Assembly (NCBI GenBank): GCA_902772715.1
Contig: CACYBT010000060.1
Coordinates: 1-18,509, forward strand
Reading direction: 5' to 3'
DNA: 18,509 nt
Origin: an uncultured Succinivibrio sp.
GTDB lineage: Bacteria > Pseudomonadota > Gammaproteobacteria > Enterobacterales > Succinivibrionaceae
Position 1 is the stretch's first letter, and each line of letters starts with the position of its first letter. The notes under the pieces were generated by a model. The model saw only the letters and a list, made by a program, of their open reading frames with translations, was not told the DNA's origin and made no database searches. Of this stretch, positions 1-7,094 are shown piece by piece. The position numbers and the translations under genes are program-made.

Positions 1-83
1 AATCAAAGAAGTGAATTACATACAAATATTATATATACGTATAATTTTTTTTTGAACATTTCACCCACTAAGACTAGAGAAGA

Positions 84-794
84 GCCATAATTGAGGACTT
101 TGCACAGGCTACAGAACTTTGCATAAAGGCTGGCAATGATGGTGTGGAAATTTATGGTGCCAATCAGTTTCTTCTGCAGCAGTTTTTTTCTGAAAAGGTT
201 AATCATAGAAAGGATAAATGGGGCGGAAGTTTAGAAAATCGATTAAGATTTCCTCTCTCAGTAGTTGATGCGGTGTGTGCTGTGCGCGAGAAGTTAAAGC
301 GTAGGGATTTTATCATTGGCTATCGCTTCTCCCCTGAAGAACCAGGAGAAAAAGGAATTACCATGACCGATACCGTGGCCTTATTAAAGGCATTGGTAGA
401 AAAACCTTTGCAGTATCTGCATGTATCTCAGAAAGATTTTAATAATAAAGTGCGTCGGGGGTTAGGAGAAGGCCAGTCTCGTCTTAAAATTATTCACGAG
501 ACGGTACAGGGGCGTTTACCTGTTATTGGACTTGGTAGTCTGTTTACGCTTGACGATTATGTTAAGGCTTTGCAATCAGGTTTTATTGAGTTTGTAGGCA
601 GTGGTAAATCTGTCATGATGAATCCACATTTTGGCAATAGAATTTTTGCAGGTAAGGCGGACGAAATTGTCACTGCTATTGATCTTGGTAAAGCCGACCA
701 TTACGATATTCCAAAGCCTTTATGGGAAATGTGTAAGAAAGGTGAAGACTGGTTGCCACCTGTCAAAATGACTGAAATAAGTGAAAGAAATTGA
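84..794 (+). pseudogene. Old Yellow Enzyme-like NADH:flavin oxidoreductase, 5'-truncated
   Basis: This is the C-terminal part of an FMN-dependent TIM-barrel oxidoreductase of the Old Yellow Enzyme/NADH:flavin oxidoreductase family, which reduces activated alkenes or related electrophiles with NAD(P)H; the substrate cannot be told. Seen in sequence: IEDFAQA, then DGVEIYGANQF, the WGGSLENR segment, IGYRFSPEEPG, YLHVS and a late phosphate-binding region GLGS...FVGSGKS. Family members have about 370-400 residues; only about 235 are present, so the first half of the barrel is missing. Family similarity begins upstream of the GTG at 144, the first usable start, and an in-frame TAG lies at 75-77. 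Another frame just upstream (61-87) reads SPTKTREEP, which would suit the missing link, so a frameshift near 85-90 is likely. Its stop overlaps the next gene by 4 bases. I read it as a decayed gene, although expression of the fragment from the GTG is not excluded. Confidence 0.7.
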
Positions 795-1711
795 ACAAAG
801 AAGAGCTTATAGCGAAAATAAAGAAACTGCTGGCACTTTCGGGTAGTTCTAATCCAAATGAGGCCGCAGTGGCTCTTAGCAGAGCACAGAAACTAATGGA
901 ACTCTACAAAATTGAGGCGGATGATCTGAAACTGCCTAATGATGTGGATGAAATAAGAGTGAATAATGCTAGTGCTTTTTGTACTGGCATGTGTGTGCAT
1001 GGGCTTGCTCACATAATCTGCAAAGCCTTCGGGGTGGATTATGTGGCGCATGCTGACCACAACAGTAAGTATAAAACGGTTTCTTTTATAGGTCCTAAAG
1101 ACCTGCTGGAAAGTTGCGAATATATCTATGTTTATCTGTCAAGACTGGCAATAGCAGCCATAAACCGTTTCAACAAAATACTCGACCTCAGCATTGCCTG
1201 CAGCCTCATCAAGCAAAGGGATATAATTGATTTTGTGAATTCTTATGGTTCATCTACGAACAGGTTTATTGTTCAATGCTGGTGTGACAAATTTAAAGAT
1301 TATGAAGATGTCCAAAAATGTAATGAGGATGACCGACAATTCAAGATATTTCTAGAAGAGTCAAAGATCGTGACTTGGCAAGTAAAAAATATGCGTTACA
1401 CATTTCCGGTTTTTTACTCTTTTTTCCTCAAACAGAGAAGACTGAGTAGGCGAGGCTTTATCAAAGGATATTTGAATGCCATCAAAAGCAAGGTGGTTGA
1501 ATATTCACAGAACCAGAGTGTTGTAGAGAAAATCGAGCAATATCTTGAAAATCACTATAGTAACCTAAGAGTTACAAATAGCTCCCGTTACCGTATGGGA
1601 CAGCGTGAATATGAAGCCTATAGCCAAGGAAACGATGAAGGTAATGAGGTAAGCATTTCATCGGCGCTCAATGGCACGGCTGCTCAAATTAATGAGCTTG
1701 AATATTTTTAG
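791..1711 (+). CDS. DUF2786 domain-containing protein
   Basis: This is a 306-residue protein of unknown function. Residues 1-45 form the DUF2786 domain: the helical KEELIAKIKKLLALS start followed by NPNEAAVALSRAQKLM and an LYKIEADDL end. The middle (about 60-210) is rich in Cys, aromatic and basic residues and may be the downstream domain that often follows DUF2786. The C-terminus has RRGFIKGYLNAI and a YSQGNDEGNEVSI segment, similar in style to the glycine-rich tail of phage and mobile-element members of the family. The start is a TTG that overlaps the stop of the truncated oxidoreductase as TTGA, a layout that suggests translational coupling; no strong ribosome binding site is seen, only AAGTGAAAG. 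It converges on the Maf gene with 6 bases between stops and no visible terminator. Family assignment is good; function is unknown. Confidence 0.75.
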   Translation: MNKEELIAKIKKLLALSGSSNPNEAAVALSRAQKLMELYKIEADDLKLPNDVDEIRVNNASAFCTGMCVHGLAHIICKAFGVDYVAHADHNSKYKTVSFIGPKDLLESCEYIYVYLSRLAIAAINRFNKILDLSIACSLIKQRDIIDFVNSYGSSTNRFIVQCWCDKFKDYEDVQKCNEDDRQFKIFLEESKIVTWQVKNMRYTFPVFYSFFLKQRRLSRRGFIKGYLNAIKSKVVEYSQNQSVVEKIEQYLENHYSNLRVTNSSRYRMGQREYEAYSQGNDEGNEVSISSALNGTAAQINELEYF

Positions 1712-1717
1712 CGGTTC

Positions 1718-3955
1718 TTATTTGTATTTTTTGATAAATATTTTTACCGGATCATCAAACTCTTTTGACTGAATATGTAATTTGCCATAAAGTTTGGGGG
1801 CAGGTCCTGCTGAAGTATCTTTCCCCACTTTGTCTTGATCCCCTAAGTGCTTGCGGTGCTCCCACATGATATAGTCTGGCATATGTGCGTAGAGTCCCGG
1901 AGCTTCCTTTAAAAAATCTACTATAAGATTGGTTATGCTGTTGGCTGCATCAAGGCAGGTTTTAAGATCCTCTGTATGATACAGTACCCTTGTGACCAGG
2001 ATAAAGAGATCTTGCATTGTGCCGTTTAGAATACTGGCAATGTAGTTAGTCTTAGCATTGGTTTCAAGCGCATAGATATCTGCTGAGATTTTTGCCATAA
2101 GTGCAACATACTGAGGTCTATCTACTGGTCTTTTTGCTAGCCACTGACAGTATTTATCGCAGAGTTTATTGAATTCGTTTTTATGGAAGATACTTTCATA
2201 ATCACCAAAATCTGCAAATATCGGAGCGGTCTTCTCCTCATCAAGATATTTTAAAAATGCCTTTTTATCAATGTCTGGCAGTGTGTCAAATTCTGCTTTA
2301 AGCAAGTCAGAATGTTGGCTTATGGTATTCTCAATGTAACTGCCGTCAGAGCAGTTATAACAGGTAAGGTTATGATTGTTTTCCTGTTTTCGCTGTAAAA
2401 GATAGCCGATATTGCGTCTTGACATATCAAAGAAGTAGGATGATTCAAATTCACCGCCAAAATTCCCTGGCAATACCTTCTCAATAGAGTAGGCCGCGCC
2501 CTCATCTCCTACTCCGTGTTCATTGTAGATGGTGGAAAATGTTGAATGCATTTTAGAGCCGATTTTTCGACCGTTATCAATGCCAAAAAGATACAATTTT
2601 TCAAAGCCGAAATAAATTGCGCTTGCCACTCCCATATTACCAACCAGAGGGTTTCCAAGACTGAGGGTGGCAATTTTCCCCAATTCTTTACAGTTGCTTT
2701 CAAGATAAGGAAACAGCGGTTCATCATCCTTTCCGAAAATAGCACTGTGTTTAAAAAATTTTACGGTGTTAGGATGACAAGTGTCTGTGGCAAGAATAGT
2801 TATATCATTGAAAAAATTTTTGTCGGGTATTATTTCAAGAGTTGCTTCACCAATATTGTAGGTGCGCTCGGTATTGGCATAAAAATCAGGCTGAATTCCG
2901 GCATGATAGAGGGGATCAAGTGCGGTACCGCAAGCAATGATGAACGCCTTATCCTGATATTTGCGCAAAAAGTTTATGTCTTTATCCAAGGATGGACCAT
3001 TGCCGACGATAAATATTGGTACATCCTTATATTTTTTTAAAAGAGGTTTATTGAGTGCAAAGTGATATTTATGCTGCATAAGATAAAGCCCCTGACTGGT
3101 AGCAAACAGGTGGTCGTCAAACCAGCCTAGGGCATTGTGGATTTGAGAAAAATTAGTCTTAAGTTCCCTGCAGATTGCCATATTATCAGCAGTTGCCTGA
3201 TGCAGGTGAATCCACCACGATCCGGCTAAAAATCGACCATGTTTAATATAGATTTTTTCTAGCTCGGCATATAGGTTTTTAGGTTTTACACCAATAATTA
3301 AATTAAGAAAATTGTTATTGGTATGAAGATACTCAAAAAGATTGGCCCAATCAAAAGTATGTAGCGAGGCAAAAAAAAGATCGGGATTTGGTTCAACTAA
3401 TACCAGGTTTTCAATTTCCACTTTTTCATAAAAGCGTGCCAAATGGTAGCCAAGACCTACGCCAACCATTAAAAGGTTGGGAAAGGACTTAAGATCTTTA
3501 ATAAGAAGGTCTCGATTTCTGGTGGTATTTTTTTCAATTTTGACAGCGTAGTTATGATACTTATGGTGGATCTGTCCTAGTCCGTCAAATTCATTTTGAA
3601 AAGTGATCTGCTGAACTTTTGAGGTATCAAGAAAGTTGTCAACATCATTTTCACAGTAGGCAATGGGATCTTCTGTGGCATACAAGAATGACTGTGAGTC
3701 AGGATAATAAAGATTGGGAATGCCATTTAAACTACAGAAAAACTCCTGCTTTTGGCTAGGGGTATAATGCTTGTAGCGCCTTGCTAGCATTGGATCGAAT
3801 TTTTCAAGAGCCTTAAGATTCTTTTTAAATCGTGTTTTAAGGAAGAGATCTAGATCCTTCTTAAGTGCTTTTAGTTGCGTAATTTCATCTTCGCTTGGGG
3901 TATCAGTTCTCATATTTAATGAATCGTTTGTAAGGTTATTACCGGTGTTTTTCAT
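1718..3955 (-). CDS. Maf-family (DUF115, MAF_flag10) glycosyltransferase, probable flagellin glycosylation
   Basis: This 745-residue cytoplasmic protein resembles motility accessory factor proteins, which transfer nonulosonic acids such as pseudaminic or legionaminic acid to flagellin Ser/Thr. The N-terminal half carries a Rossmann-like stretch, LLMVGVGLGYHLARF (161-175) followed by LVLVEPNPDLF (184-194). The central DUF115/6-hydroxymethylpterin-pyrophosphokinase-like domain begins at PIFIVGNGPSLDKD (313-326) and includes IQPDFYANTERT (355-366) and GNPLVGNMGVASAIYFG. A helical C-terminal region of about 200 residues follows. No signal peptide or membrane segment is seen. The ATG at 3955 is preceded on the minus strand by AGGGTGG about 4 bases away. 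No flagellin, flagellar or sugar-synthesis gene lies nearby, so the acceptor is inferred from the family. The 150-base gap to the ogt stop suggests its own promoter. Confidence 0.85.
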   Translation of the reverse strand: MKNTGNNLTNDSLNMRTDTPSEDEITQLKALKKDLDLFLKTRFKKNLKALEKFDPMLARRYKHYTPSQKQEFFCSLNGIPNLYYPDSQSFLYATEDPIAYCENDVDNFLDTSKVQQITFQNEFDGLGQIHHKYHNYAVKIEKNTTRNRDLLIKDLKSFPNLLMVGVGLGYHLARFYEKVEIENLVLVEPNPDLFFASLHTFDWANLFEYLHTNNNFLNLIIGVKPKNLYAELEKIYIKHGRFLAGSWWIHLHQATADNMAICRELKTNFSQIHNALGWFDDHLFATSQGLYLMQHKYHFALNKPLLKKYKDVPIFIVGNGPSLDKDINFLRKYQDKAFIIACGTALDPLYHAGIQPDFYANTERTYNIGEATLEIIPDKNFFNDITILATDTCHPNTVKFFKHSAIFGKDDEPLFPYLESNCKELGKIATLSLGNPLVGNMGVASAIYFGFEKLYLFGIDNGRKIGSKMHSTFSTIYNEHGVGDEGAAYSIEKVLPGNFGGEFESSYFFDMSRRNIGYLLQRKQENNHNLTCYNCSDGSYIENTISQHSDLLKAEFDTLPDIDKKAFLKYLDEEKTAPIFADFGDYESIFHKNEFNKLCDKYCQWLAKRPVDRPQYVALMAKISADIYALETNAKTNYIASILNGTMQDLFILVTRVLYHTEDLKTCLDAANSITNLIVDFLKEAPGLYAHMPDYIMWEHRKHLGDQDKVGKDTSAGPAPKLYGKLHIQSKEFDDPVKIFIKKYK

Positions 3956-4107
3956 GAGCCACCCTATATTTTATAATTTCTACACTGTTGGCATCTTTGC
4001 AAGAAACATCATTTTGGTCTAGTCGTCTTTATATGTTATTGTCACCCTACGGAAAAATAAAGGTTAGACTGACTTTTTTTAACATATCACTAAATCCTAG
4101 GGATATC

Positions 4108-4608
4108 TCATAGACTTTTTTCCATTGTGAGTAAAGCGAGTTTTTTATCAGTTCCTGCTGCATAGCCTGTAAGACTGCCTTTACTTCCTATAACACGATG
4201 GCAGGGAATGATAACAAGGACTGGATTATGAGACAAAGCCGAGCCTACTGCTTGAGCTGCCATCCTCGCTAGTCCTCTTTTTTTGGCTATTTTTTCCGCG
4301 AGTTTGCTATAGGTTACAGTTTGACCATAGGGGATTGTCAAAAGTGTTTTAAAGACTTCACAGCGAAAAGAGGTGGTTGTAAAGCAAAGAGGTGGAGTAT
4401 AGTCAGGTTCAATTCCGCCAAAGTAGGTGTCAAGCCATCTGTCCGTAATGGAGAATATGGTCAGTTTGTTTTCTGATGTGAGGTCTTTTAGGTTTGAAGT
4501 ATCAATACAATGCTGCTGTCCCTCGAACCACAGCCCAGTAAGTTTATATCCGTCAGAACTTGCGATCATTCTACCAAGCGGGGAATCATAATAGTGAATG
4601 TAAATCAT
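4108..4608 (-). CDS. ogt: Methylated-DNA--protein-cysteine S-methyltransferase (Ogt/AGT)
   Basis: This suicide repair protein transfers the alkyl group from O6-alkylguanine (and O4-alkylthymine) in DNA to its own cysteine. With the start at 4608 the protein has 166 residues. It shows the N-terminal YYDSPLGRM strand, then the helix-turn-helix DNA-binding part with IPYGQTVTYSKLA (92-104), RMAAQAVGSALSHNP (115-129) with the Arg-finger region, and the active-site motif PCHRVIG with Cys136, ending in GYAAGTDKKLALL. An upstream ATG at 4644 would add 12 residues with no family similarity and no ribosome binding site; the ATG at 4608 has AAGAGAAAA about 8 bases upstream, so I chose it. It follows the RNA methyltransferase gene on the same strand and is probably cotranscribed with it. 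Confidence 0.9.
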   Translation of the reverse strand: MIYIHYYDSPLGRMIASSDGYKLTGLWFEGQQHCIDTSNLKDLTSENKLTIFSITDRWLDTYFGGIEPDYTPPLCFTTTSFRCEVFKTLLTIPYGQTVTYSKLAEKIAKKRGLARMAAQAVGSALSHNPVLVIIPCHRVIGSKGSLTGYAAGTDKKLALLTMEKSL

Positions 4609-4649
4609 AGTTTTTTCTCTTAGAACCAAAAGGTGATCTTGCATATATA

Positions 4650-6026
4650 TCAGTCTTGGTTTTTTGACAAAAGCACTAAAGTCTCCACATGTGATGAGTA
4701 AGGGAACATGTCAAATCCTTCTACACTCTCTATCTTAAAACCATGAGTATAAAGTACTTCAAGATCTCTTGACAGGGCTTTTAGGGAGCAGAATATATAT
4801 GCAAGTTTAAGCGGCCTTTTGATTTTACATAGACTAAGACACTCTTTTTCTCCGATACCTACGCGTGACGGATCACAGACAATGGCAGAAAGCTTTTGAT
4901 CTTGCAGTTCCCTTTCTAAGAGCTCATGAATATCGCCGGCAATAAAGATGGTGTTTGTAATACCGTTGAGTGATGCATTGTTTCTGGCATATTTTATGGC
5001 TTCATCTACGATCTCAATTCCCGTAACTTTGGCAAAATGAGAGGCAAGATACAGGGAAATAGTACCTACTCCGCAACATAAATCGAGAGCATGGGCATGT
5101 AGGTCGGTGCCAAGGAACTCACAGACTCTTGAATAAAGTTGCTGCGCCACACCGTAGTTAACCTGTAGAAAACTGTTAGGGCCAACTTCGTAATAAAGAC
5201 CACCTAAAGGGAGAGTGATACAGTTTTTTTTAGTAAGGTTTATAAACTCTTTTCCCAGTACCCTGTTGCCAGTACCTTTGTTGATATTGACAAAGACGCA
5301 GTCAATCTTATATTGGCTGGCCGTATCAAGGTAGATTTTCTTTACCTGCTCTTTGGGTGGCGCTGAGGTTATGAGAATACTCATGCGCTCTTTAATGGAA
5401 TCTCTTAACTGCAGGGCTCTTAAAAGTCCTTTGCCTGTTTTTTCATCATAAATATCAGCACCTACCTTAGTCAATTCTAAACATAGAGCATTGGCAAAGT
5501 TATTAAACCATGGGGGCTCTAAAAAGGAATCTGTTACTGCAATTACGCTGTGTGATTTTATGGCATAGAACCCGTTTATGATCCTGTTTTCAGATAAAGC
5601 AAAATGTCTTATGGTCTTAAAGCGTGATGGTTTTGCTATATCGCAGCCTACGATAGGTCTTATGTCGTCGGTTTTTATTTTGGCTTTTTTTAAGGCCTGC
5701 AGTATGGCCTGTTGTTTTCTTTTAAGTGTTCCTAGGTAGGTAAGATGTTCATACGGATATATGCCGTGGATATGAAGAAGAGAATTTTTGTTGTTGCGAT
5801 CTTCTGAAATTTTGCGATATTCAAGAATGCGTCCTGGTCTTCTTTTTGACCCTTTGACAAAAGGTGCACCGATTTCTACTAAGACTTCTTCACCATCAAT
5901 GGCATTATCCATAAAGATTTCGTAACCTTCAAAATAGGAGATCCCCTGTCCATCCTCATTAAGTGTATCTACTGTAAGGAGAATTGGTTCTTGGTAAACT
6001 TGGTAGTCCAGGTTGGTTTTTGACAT
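4650..6026 (-). CDS. TrmA/RumA (RlmD-like) RNA uracil-C5 methyltransferase lacking Fe-S cysteines
   Basis: This is a 458-residue SAM-dependent RNA m5U methyltransferase, nearest in layout to RlmC/RlmD, which methylate U747/U1939 of 23S rRNA; the exact site cannot be assigned. Seen: an N-terminal TRAM-type beta domain (about 10-70), the central domain, FLQVN (286-290), the SAM loop LDLCCGVGTISL (314-325), VCDPSRVGI (383-391, where the family usually has DPPR), the nucleophile Cys413 in YIFCSL (family VSCNP), and the general base Glu448 in HVETL. The four cysteines that hold a 4Fe-4S cluster in E. coli RlmD (81, 87, 90, 162) are absent: the segment corresponding to CGGC reads HIHGIYPYEHLTY (85-97), and the fourth position lies in AVTDSFL. 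The start ATG has AGGA 8 bases upstream. Catalysis looks preserved, so I call it functional but cluster-free. Confidence 0.8.
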   Translation of the reverse strand: MSKTNLDYQVYQEPILLTVDTLNEDGQGISYFEGYEIFMDNAIDGEEVLVEIGAPFVKGSKRRPGRILEYRKISEDRNNKNSLLHIHGIYPYEHLTYLGTLKRKQQAILQALKKAKIKTDDIRPIVGCDIAKPSRFKTIRHFALSENRIINGFYAIKSHSVIAVTDSFLEPPWFNNFANALCLELTKVGADIYDEKTGKGLLRALQLRDSIKERMSILITSAPPKEQVKKIYLDTASQYKIDCVFVNINKGTGNRVLGKEFINLTKKNCITLPLGGLYYEVGPNSFLQVNYGVAQQLYSRVCEFLGTDLHAHALDLCCGVGTISLYLASHFAKVTGIEIVDEAIKYARNNASLNGITNTIFIAGDIHELLERELQDQKLSAIVCDPSRVGIGEKECLSLCKIKRPLKLAYIFCSLKALSRDLEVLYTHGFKIESVEGFDMFPYSSHVETLVLLSKNQD

Positions 6027-6403
6027 AGTGGAGTTCCTAGGCGGTAAAGTAAAAAACAGGAGTAATAGTGTAAAAATATCGCATCGATGAGAGTTAAGTT
6101 TATCTGCAAATGAATGCTAAGGGTTCTTTTTTTTATGAAGAGTGCTATATGTTATTCTGACTACTAATCTTTAATTGGCTCATCTATAATAAAAAAGCTT
6201 TGTAGTGTATTATATTTGGAGAAACAAATGGCCAATTCATGACAGATTATAGCGCATAATTTCATACTTTGGATTTATTTGACCAAGATTTTAACGCTTC
6301 AACGTGGTATTTTGATACTAAATGAGGTAATGAGTGCTGCATTGCTTTTGTCAAATGCAGACTTTCCATAATTTAAAATAATCGGAAATACGGAGCCTAG
6401 AAA

Positions 6404-6432
6404 TTTTAATTTCTTAATAAATTAACTATAAT
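6404..6432 (+). promoter_or_regulatory. Possible sigma-70-type promoter of the lipoprotein gene
   Basis: TATAAT at 6427-6432 matches the -10 consensus exactly. The hexamer 17 bases upstream (TTTTAA at about 6404-6409) is a poor -35. The site lies about 85 bases before the chosen lipoprotein start and ahead of the leader hairpin. In such AT-rich sequence this could be chance. Confidence 0.35.
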
Positions 6433-6449
6433 TTATACTTAAGGAAGAG

Positions 6450-6483
6450 GACAGATTTTTCTGTCTAAATCTGTTTCTTTTTT
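6450..6483 (+). terminator. Attenuator-like hairpin with T tract in the lipoprotein leader
   Basis: ACAGATTT (6451-6458) and AAATCTGT (6467-6474) are perfect inverted repeats with an 8-base loop, followed by a T-rich tract with six T at 6478-6483, which is the layout of an intrinsic terminator. An overlapping alternative hairpin pairs GACAGA (6450-6455) with TCTGTC (6460-6465). The two cannot form together. Since the gene on the left runs the other way, this would only end transcripts starting just upstream, so it would act as a leader attenuator or end a short RNA. The stems are AT-rich and weak. Confidence 0.4.
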
Positions 6484-6516
6484 AACTGTCAATTGCGGTA
6501 TACGGAGATTAGGACG

Positions 6517-7029
6517 ATGGTTAATTTAAAAAAAACTGTTTATCTACTTACAACTTGCTGTGTATTTGCCTTTACCGGTTGTACTAACCCTACCTCAACG
6601 GCAGGATCTGCTAGTACATATTATGATGGGGTGATAACAGGAGTAGAAACCATTGATATTGACAAAAGAAAGCAGAATTCTACGGTTAATGCCATGATTG
6701 GCACAGTAGTAGGCGGCGTGACCGGTAATCTTATCAATGGTCATACTGGTGGTACACTTGCCGGCATGGGATTGGGCTATCTTGCAGGACAGGGCTTTTC
6801 TCTTCTTGCTGACAGAACTACGGGGCTGCGTCTTACTGTAGATACTGAAAATGGCAATATGATTGTCGATATGCCTTATTCATGCTCCTATAAGATTGGC
6901 AAGAAAGTAAGACTGGTTTCAGAAAGTTCTAGAGGCTATGTTCTTGTTGAAGACAGTGGGCGGTATATTACCCCTCAAGAAGATGATCCTAAAAAATGTC
7001 CTATAACATCAGGCTCTATAGATAAATAG
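6517..7029 (+). CDS. Glycine-zipper outer-membrane lipoprotein (SlyB/17-kDa antigen-like)
   Basis: This is a 170-residue exported lipoprotein. The signal peptide has KK at 5-6, a hydrophobic core, and a lipobox AFTGC with the lipidated Cys22; the following Thr fits outer-membrane sorting. Residues about 58-93 form a glycine zipper (IGTVVGGVTGNLI ... GGTLAGMGLGYLAG) typical of small 17-kDa-antigen/SlyB-type lipoproteins. The C-terminal part (105-150) is a beta-rich domain with YSCSYKIGKKVRLV and YVLVEDS, comparable to the SlyB tail. Two further Cys (123, 161) could form a disulfide. The ATG at 6517 has GGAG ten bases upstream; a TTG at 6493 would add eight residues before the signal peptide and is less likely. 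It precedes cyaA by 65 bases on the same strand with no terminator, so some cotranscription is possible. The role is inferred as envelope integrity; no specific function is assigned. Confidence 0.75.
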   Translation: MVNLKKTVYLLTTCCVFAFTGCTNPTSTAGSASTYYDGVITGVETIDIDKRKQNSTVNAMIGTVVGGVTGNLINGHTGGTLAGMGLGYLAGQGFSLLADRTTGLRLTVDTENGNMIVDMPYSCSYKIGKKVRLVSESSRGYVLVEDSGRYITPQEDDPKKCPITSGSIDK

Positions 7030-7094
7030 TTGTGTGCTAAGGAAAAGATTACAAGATTTAATTTAAGGCTAAAATTCAAAGAAGAGGCCAGGGC

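Larger units (their letters stand above)
6027..6516. other. Divergent intergenic region with regulatory signals, no supported gene
   Basis: These 490 AT-rich bases separate the divergent methyltransferase and lipoprotein genes. The right part holds the possible promoter and hairpins listed separately. A TATAAT box is also present at 6185-6190 without a good -35. A ribosome-binding-site-like GGAG precedes an ATG at 6228 that opens only a four-codon frame (Met-Ala-Asn-Ser-stop), which looks like a dead gene start or chance. No longer reading frame with recognisable content was found. Confidence 0.6.

Noticed and set aside
3..206. 67-codon minus-strand frame at the left edge
   Set aside because: Its translation is Lys/Leu/Phe-rich low complexity and it lies antisense to the flavin oxidoreductase remnant, whose family motifs are clear.
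2320..3040. Open frames on both strands inside the Maf gene (2320-2505, 2509-2745, 2546-3040)
   Set aside because: They are shadows of the Maf coding frame, which carries recognisable family motifs over the whole stretch.
6216..6242. Leader peptide Met-Ala-Asn-Ser behind a GGAG site
   Set aside because: Four codons with no repeated codon or hairpin linked to it; most likely chance or a dead gene start.
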